Shown: positions 54,632 to 64,000 of the stretch, one piece after another | How positions within the stretch are numbered: the stretch's first letter is position 1 | Layout: each line of letters begins with the position of its first letter | Assembly: GCA_021234155.1 (NCBI GenBank) | Contig: JAJEKV010000102.1 | Location: forward strand, 2,596,456 to 2,660,455 | Source of the DNA: Isoetes taiwanensis | Taxonomy: Eukaryota > Streptophyta > Lycopodiopsida > Isoetales > Isoetaceae | Length of the DNA stretch: 64,000 bases | Direction of reading: 5' to 3' | Notes under the pieces: generated by a model | The model's input: the letters and a program-made list of their open reading frames with translations, nothing else | What the model was told of the DNA's origin: nothing | Database searches by the model: none | Program-made: the position numbers and the translations under genes

Positions 54632-54819
54632 GTTTAATCTTCCGACAAATCATGCGCATGGCCATGGGATTTAAAAGGGAGGATCACGGCATGGCCACTA
54701 GAATGTCCGACAGTTCTATTAACGTGAAAAAAAAGATTGGAACAACGGGTCGAACTTGAAGGAAATAGTGCGGAAAAATGGATGAGGGAAGGAACTCTGT
54801 TTTTTTTTTCTTCAAGCCT

Positions 54820-55026
54820 TCAGCCAAAAACACGGCAAAACAGCGAAGGGATCGAAATGGGAAAAAAGGCAAAATAGCGAAGGGATCGAAAAGGAAAAAA
54901 TGGATGGTTTGAGGAACAGACGCCATAGCTCAAAGTAGTAAGGCAGTAAAGTATGCGGACCTCCATAGCCGGGCCGGGCTTGGCCTCCATAGTCAAGGAC
55001 GCAATGGGCACTGTGACCTCCTCCAT
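54820..55026 (-). CDS. unassigned ORF (68 aa)
   Basis: ATG 55026 (MEEVTVPIASLTMEAKPGPA) opens a frame that soon enters a tandem duplicate, AGCGAAGGGATCGAAA-GG-AAAAA, at about 54,842 and 54,876, and becomes Phe/Pro-rich. The N-terminal third looks natural, the remainder does not. Confidence 0.2.
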   Translation of the reverse strand: MEEVTVPIASLTMEAKPGPAMEVRILYCLTTLSYGVCSSNHPFFPFRSLRYFAFFPISIPSLFCRVFG

Positions 55027-55224
55027 CTCCGTCCGGGACTACAATTATCTAATTATCTAATTTTGTTGGCCCTTGATCTGAAAAAAAAAAGATCTAATGA
55101 TGAAAGCTAATGCCACTTTAGATTTTGCTGAGGTGGATGTGCTACGTGGATAGGCTAGAATTGCAAAAAAAGCTGTAGGCTTGGTTAGGCTGGTGTGCTA
55201 AAAATAGAGTTGTTATTTTTGCTA

Positions 55225-55470
55225 GTATTCAAACTCTGTTGAGAGCTAATGTGCACAATATAGAGATTACTTATTTGTATAAAATCTGTTGAGGGCTGAA
55301 TAAGGTGTCACACTAGCCTGTTTAAAGCATTTTGAAATAATGCCCAATGTGCACAATTTATTCATTTGTGCAAAATCTGTTGAGAGCTAACGTCCAGAAT
55401 CTAGAGATTATTTGTCGGTACCAAAGTTGTTGAGAGCTGAACAAGGAATCATACCAACATGTTTTATAAG
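55225..55470. repeat. degenerate tandem repeat around CTGTTGAGAGCTAA
   Basis: CTGTTGAGAGCTAA-GT, AGAATC/ATATAGAGATTA, TTTGT and GAACAAGG/GAATAAGG recur in order about three times (55,238, 55,288, 55,376 and 55,428). 55,471-56,198 contains no recognisable gene. Confidence 0.6.
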
Positions 55471-56193
55471 CATGTTGAGAATGGGCATGTTTTATATCTT
55501 TGGTCTTCTGCTTTTTAACTATTCATTATCTATAGACAACATTCTACATCTATAACTAATATATATTTGTCTAAAGTTCAAAAGTATTTTCTTTGGTAAT
55601 TTACAAGCTTTCATTGCCATGCCAATTGAGAAGAGCCAAGTGTCGAGTTCACTTATTCAATACCGATTAAATATGCAAGCACTACTCTTGCTATGCAATC
55701 CAAAAAAGGCAAATGCTGTCAAGAAAATATTCTACTTTTCATTCACAAAATTTTTTGATGCCTAATTAATAAACAGCACAAACATTTTATAGAGTCATCA
55801 ACATCAAATTTAGTTATAATTTTTGAATATATAATCTCAAATATTCATTCGGTAACCATTAAATATGAATGTGCATTGGCCATGATTCCCTTCTTCAACA
55901 AGTTTATATAGTTGTAGTATTATTTCAAGGTCAATTTCTATTGTAGACTTATAATAGAAAGGAATAGGTTTTTTATGTTTAGAGCTTTCAAATTTCACAA
56001 TATGAGATGTTGTAAATTTTGAGATAGGTTTCTCTTAGTTTGTTGCTCCCTTGACTTTTGTGTAAAACAAACCTTATTGGTAGTTCAAACATTAGGGTGA
56101 TGTTGAACAAAATCCTAATGATCTCAATCCTAATCATTCAACATTATTATACTATTCAATCTTGACAAGAACCTTAGATAAATCTATCTAGGC

Positions 56194-56198
56194 AGAGA
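56194..56198. repeat. probable 5-bp TSD of the copia element
   Basis: AGAGA here and AGACA at 62173-62177. Four of five bases match, acceptable for a duplication with one substitution but not proof. Confidence 0.5.
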
Positions 56199-56915
56199 TG
56201 TTAGAATCAAATAACACTTTAACTTTCCACTAGCAAGGATGTTTCAACACTTCACAAGTTCACTACAACCTTTCAAAGGATATATTTATAGTAGAACTAG
56301 ACAACTTCTTCAATGATTCAAAATTCTAGCACCAAGGAAGCCAAGTTATGATCACTAATTCCTTGGTGCAAATACAATAGAATTTCCAACAATCCTTGAG
56401 TTCCACAAATACAATGGCAATGTTCAATCCACTTAAATCACAAGGACTTCAAACAAAATATTCAACTACCATTGAATATTCTACTGTTCATAAGGTATTG
56501 ACCATAAATTAGCTTTGCATTGACCGAGGTTGGATCGAACTTCTGCACCTGCAAGTAATCCCCAAATCGTCTGCTTCAAGTACCCCCGATAATGAATATG
56601 TCTTCTGCTAACCCCTATATAGGTAAATCCGGCGGTTACGGCTAGATCCTTGTGCATCAGAATAGCAATACAGTCACTTCGATATATCCCACATGCATTC
56701 GTTTGGGAACGATCACAACCTTCAACCATTGAACAAATGTTTTTACGAATAATATGCTTTAAACCATTTGAACTTAATTCCCTTTAACCATATGTAACAC
56801 CCATGATTGCATAGGCTTCAACTTGTGATCCCTAGCTTCTTTGTCTGCACATTTTCTTCATCAACCAGGTTAGCTATAACATATAATATAACATGATTAT
56901 GCAGATAAATTAACA
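56199..56915 (-). repeat. copia 3' LTR (717 bp)
   Basis: Bounded by TGTTA...TAACA inverted ends. A CTATATAGG motif at about 56,617-56,625 (a palindromic TATA-like element) is the best promoter candidate. An 82-aa minus-strand ORF (56481-56729) occurs in both LTRs and is probably not coding. Confidence 0.95.
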
Positions 56916-56924
56916 TCCTCCTTC
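56916..56924 (-). promoter_or_regulatory. polypurine tract (GAAGGAGGA)
   Basis: Purine run directly adjoining the 3' LTR on the element strand, the expected plus-strand DNA primer. Confidence 0.85.
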
Positions 56925-58125
56925 ATGTTATACTTATATGCATTATTTTTCCTTTTAGATAGCTAAATCTTGTCTCAGCTAGAGATTTCGTAAGCAGATC
57001 TGCTAACTGATCTTCAGTCCTGATATATACCATATTTACAAGATTTTTTCTGACAGCCTCCCTGATAAAGTGCATTTCAAGTTCTATATGTTTAGTCCTT
57101 TCGTGTAGGACTGGATTCTTTGATAAAGCAATGCAGCTTGTACTATCACACCAAATGTTGGTAGCCAATGATTGTTCAAATCCCAGTTCTATGATTAACC
57201 TTCTCTCCCAAATAATTTCCTTTGAGCATAAAGTAGCAGCAGCATATTCTGCCTCAGCACTGGACATAGCTATGGCAGTTTGTTTTTTGCATTTCCAAGA
57301 TATAGGGGCTCCTCCCAGCATGACAAGATATCCTGAAGTTGATTTCCTTGTATCTATATCTCCTCCCCAATCTGCATCACAAAACCCTTCTAATTCCAAG
57401 TTGTTAGTTTTGTATGCAACTCCTTCTTCAGCAGTACCATTTAAATATCTTAAAACTCGTTTTGCTGCCGTCCAATGTTCTCTGTCAGGATTAGTGTTGT
57501 ACCTGCTTAATATGTTAACACTATGTGCAATATCAGGCCTTGTGCAATTGGCCACATATGCTAAACATCCAACCAGGGATCTGTAAGGTACTGACTCCAT
57601 ATCTTTTCTCTCACCTTCATTTTGTGGACACGTGCTTTCAGTCAGCTTACATCCAGGTACAGCAGGAGTTTTACATACTTTGCAGTCTTGCATGTTAAAT
57701 CTTTTCAACATGTCATATATTTGTTTCTTTTGGGTGAGCATTACTATTCCCTCTGCCCTATTTCTGCTCATTTCAACACCAAGAAAGTTTTTCAACTCTC
57801 CTAAGTCAGTCATTTCAAATCTTTGTCTTAGCAAATCTTTACACATATTCAAGCAGGTTGTTCCTTTAGCCACCATTATATTGTCATCAACATATAAGGC
57901 TAAGACACACCATTCTTCTCCATACTGAAACTTGTAAAGATTACCATCATTATCTAATTTAATAAATTTTTGCTCTCTTAAAAAACCGTCCATGCACTTG
58001 TACCATTCTCGAGGGGACTGTTTCAAACCATACACTGCTCTCCTGAGCTTCCAAACTTTGTTAGCTCCCTGCTCAAATCCTGGAGCCTGCTTCATAAATA
58101 TTTCTTCTTCTAAAGTTGCATTCAA
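56923..58125 (-). pseudogene. copia RT C-terminal part and RNase H (400 aa)
   Basis: It begins in the middle of RT: FMKQAPGFEQG, KLRRAVYGLKQSPREWY, and the YVDD active site (residues 78-81). It continues to RNase H with FCDADWGGDIDTRKSTSGY, AMSSAEAEYAA, WCDSTSCIALSKNP, ERTKHIELEMHFIREAV and DQLADLLTK. The domain order and terminal KSL motif are complete. It lacks the N-terminal RT, which is in 58122-58811 in another frame. Confidence 0.95.
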
Positions 58126-58811
58126 AAATGCAGTCTTAACATTAAATCACATGCATTTGCAATTGCCAGTAACATTCTCACACTATTCATTTTGACTAAT
58201 GGAGAAAAAGTTTCATCAAAATCCTGACCTTTTTTCTGTGAGAATCCTTGTGCCACCAGTCTAGCCTTGTATCTAGATGTCTTTCCATCCACACCTGTTT
58301 TAATTCTGAATAGCCACTTGTTTCCAACAATGTTCTTTCCACAAGGAATATCAACAAGTTCATATGTGTTAGTATTGTGAAAAGAATTCATTTCTTCATT
58401 CATAGCATTTATCCATTTATCCTTATCTGCTGAATTTAATACATCCTCATATGTATTTGGAATAGCTGGATCTAGATGAGTCAGGATCTCAAATATACTA
58501 TCCAGCTCTCCTTCTATATCTTGAAGTCTTTTACTCTTACCTCGAGTTGTTCTACCATGAATTGATGGATCAATCTTGATATTTGCTTGCTGCAACCTTT
58601 CTACTTTAGTGGTTCTCCTTTTTCTTGATGGTATGACAGCACTGGTTGATGACTCTGATGGCTCAGCTGAAATACCTTGATTTTGGACTTGTATTTCTTC
58701 TGAGTCACCTACTTCTTCACTGGTGTTCTCCTCAGCTTCTGCATTTATATTCTTAAGGTCATCTGGAGCATCATCATCTACTTGACATATTTTTTTCAGC
58801 ATTATCACCAT
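58122..58811 (-). pseudogene. copia linker and RT N-terminal part (229 aa)
   Basis: An acidic linker is followed by WINAMNEEMNSFHNTNTYEL, VGNKWLFRIKTGVDGK, YKARLVAQGFSQKKGQDF and TFSPLVKMNSVRMLLAIA. Where the catalytic QMDVKTAFL motif should follow, the frame breaks: a few codons are missing, the reading shifts, and the catalytic Asp codon appears lost (NVKTAFLNA in the next frame). Confidence 0.9.
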
Positions 58812-60693
58812 TTGTTATGTTCTCAATAACTTCCTTTTGCTTGCTTTCCTTTATCAGAACTTTATACACTTGTGTTTCGTCAAATGTAACATCCCTACTC
58901 ACCACTACTCCTCTTGTGCTTGGATTATATAATCTGTAGGCTTTGGATTGTTTATCATAACCAACAAGGTAGGTAATCATGGCCCTGTCATCCAGTTTCC
59001 TCCTCAGTTCTTCTGGGATGTGTGTGTAGGCCAAGCATCCATACAATCTTAGCCTACTATAATCCAGTGTCTTCCCTGACCAAAGCATATCAGGAATTGC
59101 ACCTTGTATGCTCACTGAAGGTAGGCTATTTTGAATCATGGCAGCAGCTTGTACGGCCTCTTCCCATAGAAAATTTGGAAGTCCTGAAAATTTCAACATA
59201 CTTCTTGCAGCATTAAGTAAGGTTCTGTTCTTTCTTTCTGCAACCCCATTCTGTTGAGGTGTATATCTACAAGTAAGTTGTCTTTTTATTCCTTTCATTT
59301 TGCAATATTGTTTAAATTCCCCTGACAAAAATTCTCCACCTCTGTCAGACCTCAAGCATTTGATCTTCCTGCCAGTTTGAGTCTCAACTTCATTTACATA
59401 TTGTTTGAACACTTCCATTGCCTTATGTTTTGTTCTCAAACAATAAATGTGTTTATGTCTACTAAAATCATCGATCAGGGTCATGAAATATCTTTTTCCA
59501 GATAAGCCTGTTACATTCATAGGTCCACATAAATCAGTATGTACTAGATCTAATAACCCTTGTGCTCTTTTGTTGGACCTTTTGAAAGCTAATCTACTAT
59601 GTTTGCCAAGGGCACATCCAGGACATACAGTTTTTCCAGATTCATTCAAGTCTGCTTCAATAAATCCTTTTTTGCATAAAAGCTCAATAATTTTCGAATT
59701 TACATGACCAAGTCTTCCATGCCATGTATCAACTGATGGCATGGTTACAAGATTAAGACAAGTTGGTTCACAATGTATAGCTTCAAGTCCAAATAGATTT
59801 CCAATCCTTTTTCCAATAAACTTCACTTTATTTCCAAGTAACACATTACATTGCAACCTCTCAAACACAACCTTATAACCAAGGTCTACCAATTGAGCAA
59901 TAGAAATTAAGTTTCTAACAAGGCCAGGTACACATAAAACTTTTCTTAACACAACCTTCTTTCCTTGCAAATCAAATAACTCGAGCATCCCACTATCTTT
60001 AATTTGTTTTAGTTCTCCATTTCCAAACTGGACATGTCCCCTGGCTTCACCCTTACAATTTTTCAATAGCCTTGAGCTTGAAGCTACTGATTTTTCAGCT
60101 CCTGAATCTAAAATGAGAACACCCTTGTCATGACATTTTTCCTTTGAAAAATAATTGTTTGAATTGTTTACCTCAATATCTTCATCCAGCTCTTCCTCCT
60201 CGGATTCTTTAACCATATTTAAGCTTGGCCTGTTTCTTCCTCCTCTGTTTTTATTCTCAGAATACTTCTTATCTTGTGCTTTATTTCTTTTTGGACTGGG
60301 GCACTTGTTTGCCATATGACCCTTCCCTTCACAATTATAGCACACTATTTCTTTGTCTATCTTAGGACAGTTTCTCTTCAAATGCCCATAACTGTTACAT
60401 TTAAAACAGGGACCTAACTTTCCTTTATCAAATGATTTCTTACCTCTTTTGCCAGCATATAGAATTTCTGCTTCATCATCATCTGCATCCTTCCCTTGCT
60501 CAAACTCTGTACGAATCATTTTGATAGCATGCTCCTTTGACCTGGCAACATTTCTTAAAAGAGTAGCAAGTTGTGAGTTATGAGATACAGCCCTAGAAAT
60601 GGCTAGCAATTGGTAATCTTCATTCAAGACCCTCAAGGTCAGCAATAATGGACTCAAACTTCTCAAGAAATTCAGTAATGTTGTCTTTTTCAT
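58774..60693 (-). pseudogene. copia gag C-terminus, protease and integrase
   Basis: It contains two CCHC knuckles (CFKCNSYGHLKRNC and CYNCEGKGHMANKC), an aspartic protease LILDSGAEKSV (residues 193-203), and the GAG-pre-integrase HHCC zinc site (WHGRLGHVN...CPGC). The integrase DDE residues are in HTDLCGPM, LRSDRGGEF and NGVAERKNRTLL. The first 23 residues are out of frame with the preceding gag. At the 3' end an A7 run (GAAAAAAATATG) shifts the frame into the RT linker. Confidence 0.95.
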
Positions 60694-60859
60694 AAAGTTT
60701 TAATCTTCTCAACTGTTTTTCCAGCACATCAATTTGAGAGGATGATTTAACCTCAAAGTTATCAATCATATACTTCCACATGTCTGCTGGAGATTTACCT
60801 CTTAATTTTAACTTGATCACAGTTCCAACCTTGTTACTAATTATTGATTGTGCTTCCAT
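60620..60859 (-). pseudogene. copia gag, UBN2-like middle part
   Basis: KLRGKSPADMWKYMIDNF, SSSQIDVLEKQLRRLKLYE and ITEFLEKFESIIADLEG follow the gag UBN2 pattern. The stop after LEGLE reflects a frameshift; the next frame continues LNEDYQLLAIS. Confidence 0.85.
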
Positions 60860-61024
60860 AATTTTCGTTTTTTCTTCAGGGTGTTTTTTTGCTGGTGGTG
60901 TACAAAAAAACGAAATTCAAGCACTAAATCAGCACCTTCATAGATAACATGTGTGATCGGGGCTTCACATTACTAATATGCTCATTATGTTATACATAAC
61001 TAAAGAACATCCTAATATTTTTTG

Positions 61025-61075
61025 AAGGGCAATGAAGGGCAAGGAAGGGCAATGAAGGGTAGCTTGAAGGGCAAT
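61025..61075. repeat. (GAAGGGCAAT)n short tandem repeat inside gag region
   Basis: Four to five imperfect decamers. This and the surrounding stop-rich stretch (60,860-61,110) interrupt gag between its N-terminal and UBN2 parts. Confidence 0.75.
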
Positions 61076-61110
61076 CAGCACCCATTAAGCACCCTATGTC
61101 CTGGACTACT

Positions 61111-61422
61111 TTATTGTACACCACCAATAAAAAAAGACCCTTCAGCACTTGTCCCTCTAGTACTTGTACTAACAGTTCCTCTTGCCTCTGCAGTTTCAGT
61201 TTGTGCACCACCACCTGCAACAGAACTAGCACTGGCACTACCACTAGCTGCTCCAGCACTTCCACTACTTGCTCCAGTACCAGCAGTATTTGAATCACAC
61301 AAGTACCATAAATTCTCAAACTCCAATACTTCCTTTATTCCTTGCTTCCATACTTGGAATCCGCTATCTCCCTTAAACACCTCTATGGAATTGAGAAGAT
61401 TAGCTCCAAACCGTGTTGACAT
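61111..61422 (-). pseudogene. copia gag N-terminus with Ala/Ser/Gly-rich insertion
   Basis: It starts MSTRFGANLLNSIEVFKGD and FQVWKQGIKEVLEFENLWYL, the usual copia gag beginning (F-x-G-x-NF-x-x-W). It then runs into a low-complexity stretch rich in Gly, Ser, Ala and Thr, and stops before the UBN2 portion. Confidence 0.75.
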
Positions 61423-61442
61423 CCTACAGTTGGAATTTTATG

Positions 61443-61454
61443 GCTCTGATACCA
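61443..61454 (-). promoter_or_regulatory. primer-binding site for initiator Met tRNA
   Basis: TGGTATCAGAGC on the element strand, one base from the 5' LTR. This is the canonical plant copia primer site complementary to the tRNA-iMet 3' end; it is not a tRNA gene. Confidence 0.95.
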
Positions 61455-61455
61455 A

Positions 61456-62172
61456 TGTTAGAATCAAATAACACTTTAACTTTCCACTAACAAGGATGTT
61501 TCAACACTTCACAAGTTCACTACAACCTTTCAAAGGATATATTTATAGTAGAACTAGACAACTTCTTCAATGATTCAAAATTCTAGCACCAAGGAAGCCA
61601 AGTTATGGTCACTAATTCCTTGGTGCAAATACAATAGAATTTCCAACAATCCTTGAGTTCCACAAATACAATGGCAATGTTCAATCCACTTAAATCACAA
61701 GGACTTCAAACAAAATATTCAACTACCATTGAATATTCTACTGTTCATAAGGTATTGACCATAAATTAGCTTTGCATTGACCGAGGTTGGATCGAACTTC
61801 TGCACCTGCAAGTAATCCCCAAATCGTCTGCTTCAAGTACCCCCGATAATGAATATGTCTTCTGCTAACCCCTATATAGGTAAATCCGGCGGTTATGGCT
61901 AGATCCTTGTGCATCAGAATAGCAATACAGTCACTTCGATATATCCCACATGCATTCGTTTGGGAACGATCACAACCTTCAACCATTGAACAAATGTTTT
62001 TACGAATAATATGCTTTAAACCATTTGAACTTAATTCCCTTTAACCATATGTAACACCCATGATTGCATAGGCTTCAACTTGTGATCCCTAGCTTCTTTG
62101 TCTGCACATTTTCTTCATCAACCAGGTTAGCTATAGCATATAATATAACATGATTATGCAGATAAATTAACA
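61456..62172 (-). repeat. copia 5' LTR (717 bp)
   Basis: Aligned by eye with 56199-56915 without gaps. Four transitions separate them (CTAGCAAG/CTAACAAG, TTATGATC/TTATGGTC, GGTTACGG/GGTTATGG, GCTATAAC/GCTATAGC). Confidence 0.95.
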
Positions 62173-62825
62173 AGACACAATTGTTAAACCCATCTTCAAT
62201 TCATATGCCAATTCCCATTTAGGTTTAGCAAGTTCGGCAACACTTGAGCCAATTTTGTGTAAAGAGATTCCAGTTAGAAACATGACAGGAGACTAGCAGA
62301 TGACATCTACAATTATATCCCTCTTTATGCTAATTCTCTACTACTTTGGGAGATTCTTCTTTGTTTTATTCTTGATTCTAGAAATGACGTGGTTGTGAAT
62401 GATTCTTCACGGTTTGTGCTCCTTCATGGTTAATGGTTAATGCCCCAACAAATGTGTGGAGCATTAACCATACTTGGGCACACCGCTATTGATTTAGATG
62501 CCCCTCAGATCATATTATGCCATTCTTATTTGCAACGTATTGGCAAAACATGAGCATATTAAGCAATGTCCAGATGCAATTGCAGAGATTGAATGTCTTC
62601 CTCATGTGTTTTACCTTTTGTGGCAAGTAATATTAGGTCCAGAACGTCCAAGTTTGAAGCTACATCGTGGTAGTTAATTTCACAATTTCATATATGTTCT
62701 TATGCGAATGAATGTAGATTCTTCAATGCCAGCCATCCAACTTACATGCTATTCATATTCATAAATGACAGCCATATTATACTAGCTCTTAGCAATATCA
62801 AGGGTTGTTTCCTTCAATGCTCAAT
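62173..62825. other. copia right flank, nothing recognised
   Basis: Starts with the probable duplication AGACA. The sequence is open in short pieces only. It may belong to the older copia relic that follows. Confidence 0.4.
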
Positions 62826-63075
62826 TACCCTAGGGACTCTATTTAGAAATGTGGCCAAGTATAAAGACCATGCTATTCAAATTGCAAGAATCGAATTTGA
62901 GCAAGGTATGTTTGAACAGGATGATGAGGAAACCTCTGGGGTTTTGTATGCTGGACAATATTAGCAGAAAAGAACTAACAAGGCAAACAGCTAAAAGAAA
63001 ATAAGGTCTTGTTACAATTGTGATCACTTTAAGGCTGACTGTCCTAAATTAGGGAAGGAGATTATCTTTCCTATA
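62826..63075 (+). pseudogene. gag fragment of a related copia element, opposite strand
   Basis: Plus-strand translation LFRNVAKYKDHAIQIARIEF, EQG, VLYAGQ parallels LLRNVARSKEHAIKMIRTEF, EQGKDADDDEAEILYAG of the intact element. Then CYNCDHFKADCPKLGKEI is a CCHC knuckle with three residues missing between Cys2 and His. Stops interrupt it. A decayed relative, not a duplicate of the adjacent copy. Confidence 0.85.
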
Positions 63076-63107
63076 TATATGATTAGTAGGAAAAGAAAAA
63101 GAGGTTT

Positions 63108-63218
63108 TCAGGAAAAAAAAATCTAAAAATAAATATTTCAGGCGAAAAAAAAAACCCAAAAATAAATGCAAAAAAATCCAAAAATAAATATTTCAGGCGA
63201 AAAAAACCCAAAAAAAAT
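63108..63218. repeat. A-rich tandem repeat (AAATAAATATTTCAGGCGAAAAAA)
   Basis: AAAAATAAATATTTCAGGCG occurs twice (about 63,126 and 63,182) within an A-rich stretch with CCCAAAAATAAAT. Confidence 0.8.
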
Positions 63219-64000
63219 TAGATTTGGCATCAGAAAGATGGTTCCGGCGTGGACGCTTGGGGGCTGTTGGGGAGCTCTAAATTCCAGGTTATGCATGTCT
63301 GCGGCTAAATTGGGGCTGAAGCTTTGCTCTGGAGAGTGGCATGCGCTTTAAATCCGTGTCAGAAGGGCAGGATCAAATTGTTCAAGGGGCATGAGATTTT
63401 ACCCGTTCTCTTCCGGCCCACACAGCATTCCGATTCTCGCATCTTTTCGCCGGAAAGAGCTTTGGAATTTTCTTGTTTTACTTGTGTATTTTGACATAAA
63501 GTGTAAATATTTTGGTTCCATATTTTGGTTCAAGAGCTTTAATGAGATATTATGCAGTAGACAATAATACCTAAAACATTTTATTTACCAGCATCCTGCA
63601 AATCTGAAGCCGCGGCTAAAATCTCCAAATTTAGGCCGGATTTATAATAGTTATGAAAGTGTCATATGCTTGCATCATGATTAACTGCACTGAGCAACAT
63701 CAAAAACTTCACAAAACAGGTACACAATACCTTGTATCATGACCTTAAGCATAGTAGACCTTTTTGTAAGTAACCTGCATTGGACATCTGTTTGCAAGCC
63801 ATACCAAGCCAAAGGTTTAGGCCTGCAAAGATAAATAGTTAGGGTTTGAAATTTTTGACATATGATGACTCTGTCATGTAATGATTATGAGAAATATTAA
63901 TTTAAGGTGAATAAGTCTGTAGTAGATAGTAATGTGCATATGCTCTAAGATTTACCTCAAAGAAAACTTTCTGGAAATTTTGTCAGCCCATTTTATAAAC
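63219..64000. other. right-edge spacer without supported genes
   Basis: A 61-aa plus-strand ORF ends at 63351 and has no motif. Nothing else is recognised up to the window edge. Confidence 0.4.

Larger units (their letters stand above)
56199..62172 (-). mobile_element. complete Ty1/copia retrotransposon (5974 bp)
   Basis: The layout on the minus strand is 5' LTR (61456-62172), tRNA-iMet binding site, gag, protease, integrase, reverse transcriptase and RNase H, polypurine tract, 3' LTR (56199-56915). Integrase before RT defines the copia superfamily. The LTRs start TGTTAG and end TTAACA and differ at four positions, so insertion is recent. The coding region has frameshifts in gag, between integrase and RT, and within RT, so the copy is not autonomous as given. 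Confidence 0.97.

Noticed and set aside
56481-56729. 82-aa ORF present in both LTRs
   Set aside because: Repeated only because the LTRs are identical; no domain, and LTRs of this family are not expected to code.
61443-61454. tRNA-like sequence
   Set aside because: It is the 12-nt primer-binding site next to the LTR; no cloverleaf is present.
57131-61471. Plus-strand ORFs up to 151 aa across the copia element
   Set aside because: They are antisense shadows of pol and gag.

Overview
The window looks like nuclear DNA from a land plant with a large, repeat-rich, AT-rich genome. The grounds are plant-type LINEs (ORF1, apurinic-type endonuclease, reverse transcriptase, zf-RVT tail), a Ty1/copia element primed by initiator Met tRNA, spliceosomal splice signals, a plant PDX1 pseudogene and TATA-box promoters. 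Lineage cannot be fixed from this sequence alone. A non-angiosperm plant such as a fern, gymnosperm or bryophyte is only a guess. No rRNA, tRNA, CRISPR or bacterial operon is visible, and no complete conserved host gene is present.

Layout. 1-5,200: low-complexity and tandem repeats, including a 340-bp polypurine block, an array of about eight short hairpins (3.47-3.98 kb) and a few unassigned ORFs. 5,200-5,850: two small minus-strand ORFs, one behind a TATA box and one with a DUF433-like motif. 5,880-11,040: decayed LINE-A (minus). 11,245-17,773: nearly intact full-length LINE-B (minus), with a perfect 17-bp target-site duplication (TSD), a poly-A tail and a chain of overlapping ORFs. 17,830: a (GATA)27 microsatellite. 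18,300-19,480: a small TATA-driven ORF and a LINE-D remnant. 19,588-20,600: one end of an unusual terminal-inverted-repeat (TIR) element.

21,508-37,470 is a tandem triplication of a unit of about 3.5 kb that contains SprT/Spartan-like exons on the minus strand. Each copy carries its own private insertion. Copy 1 has a complete 2.2-kb TIR element with a TTCA duplication and an array of GGTATAAATTTATACC palindromes. Copy 2 has a 2.2-kb segment with an unrecognised ORF. Copy 3 has a 0.96-kb poly-A retro-insertion with a 17-bp duplication. The uninterrupted copies give the empty site for every insertion.

37,470-48,300: hairpin-bearing dispersed repeats, a 900-bp degenerate AGATTCCCCT minisatellite, a diverged fragment of the triplicated unit, a possible gene 3' end and a PDX1 (vitamin B6 synthase) pseudogene. 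48,360-49,519: a third relative of the TIR family, abutting LINE-C (49,550-52,200). 53,400-55,030: a decayed ORF and small ORFs. 56,199-62,172: a complete, young Ty1/copia element (minus) whose 717-bp LTRs differ at 4 positions, but whose coding region carries several frameshifts. 62,826-63,075: a gag fragment of a related element on the opposite strand.

The main story is layered mobile DNA. The most novel-looking parts are the TIR family with its palindrome arrays, the successive -1 ORF overlaps of LINE-B (one at a canonical CCCAAAA slippery heptamer), and the triplicated locus that dates its own insertions.
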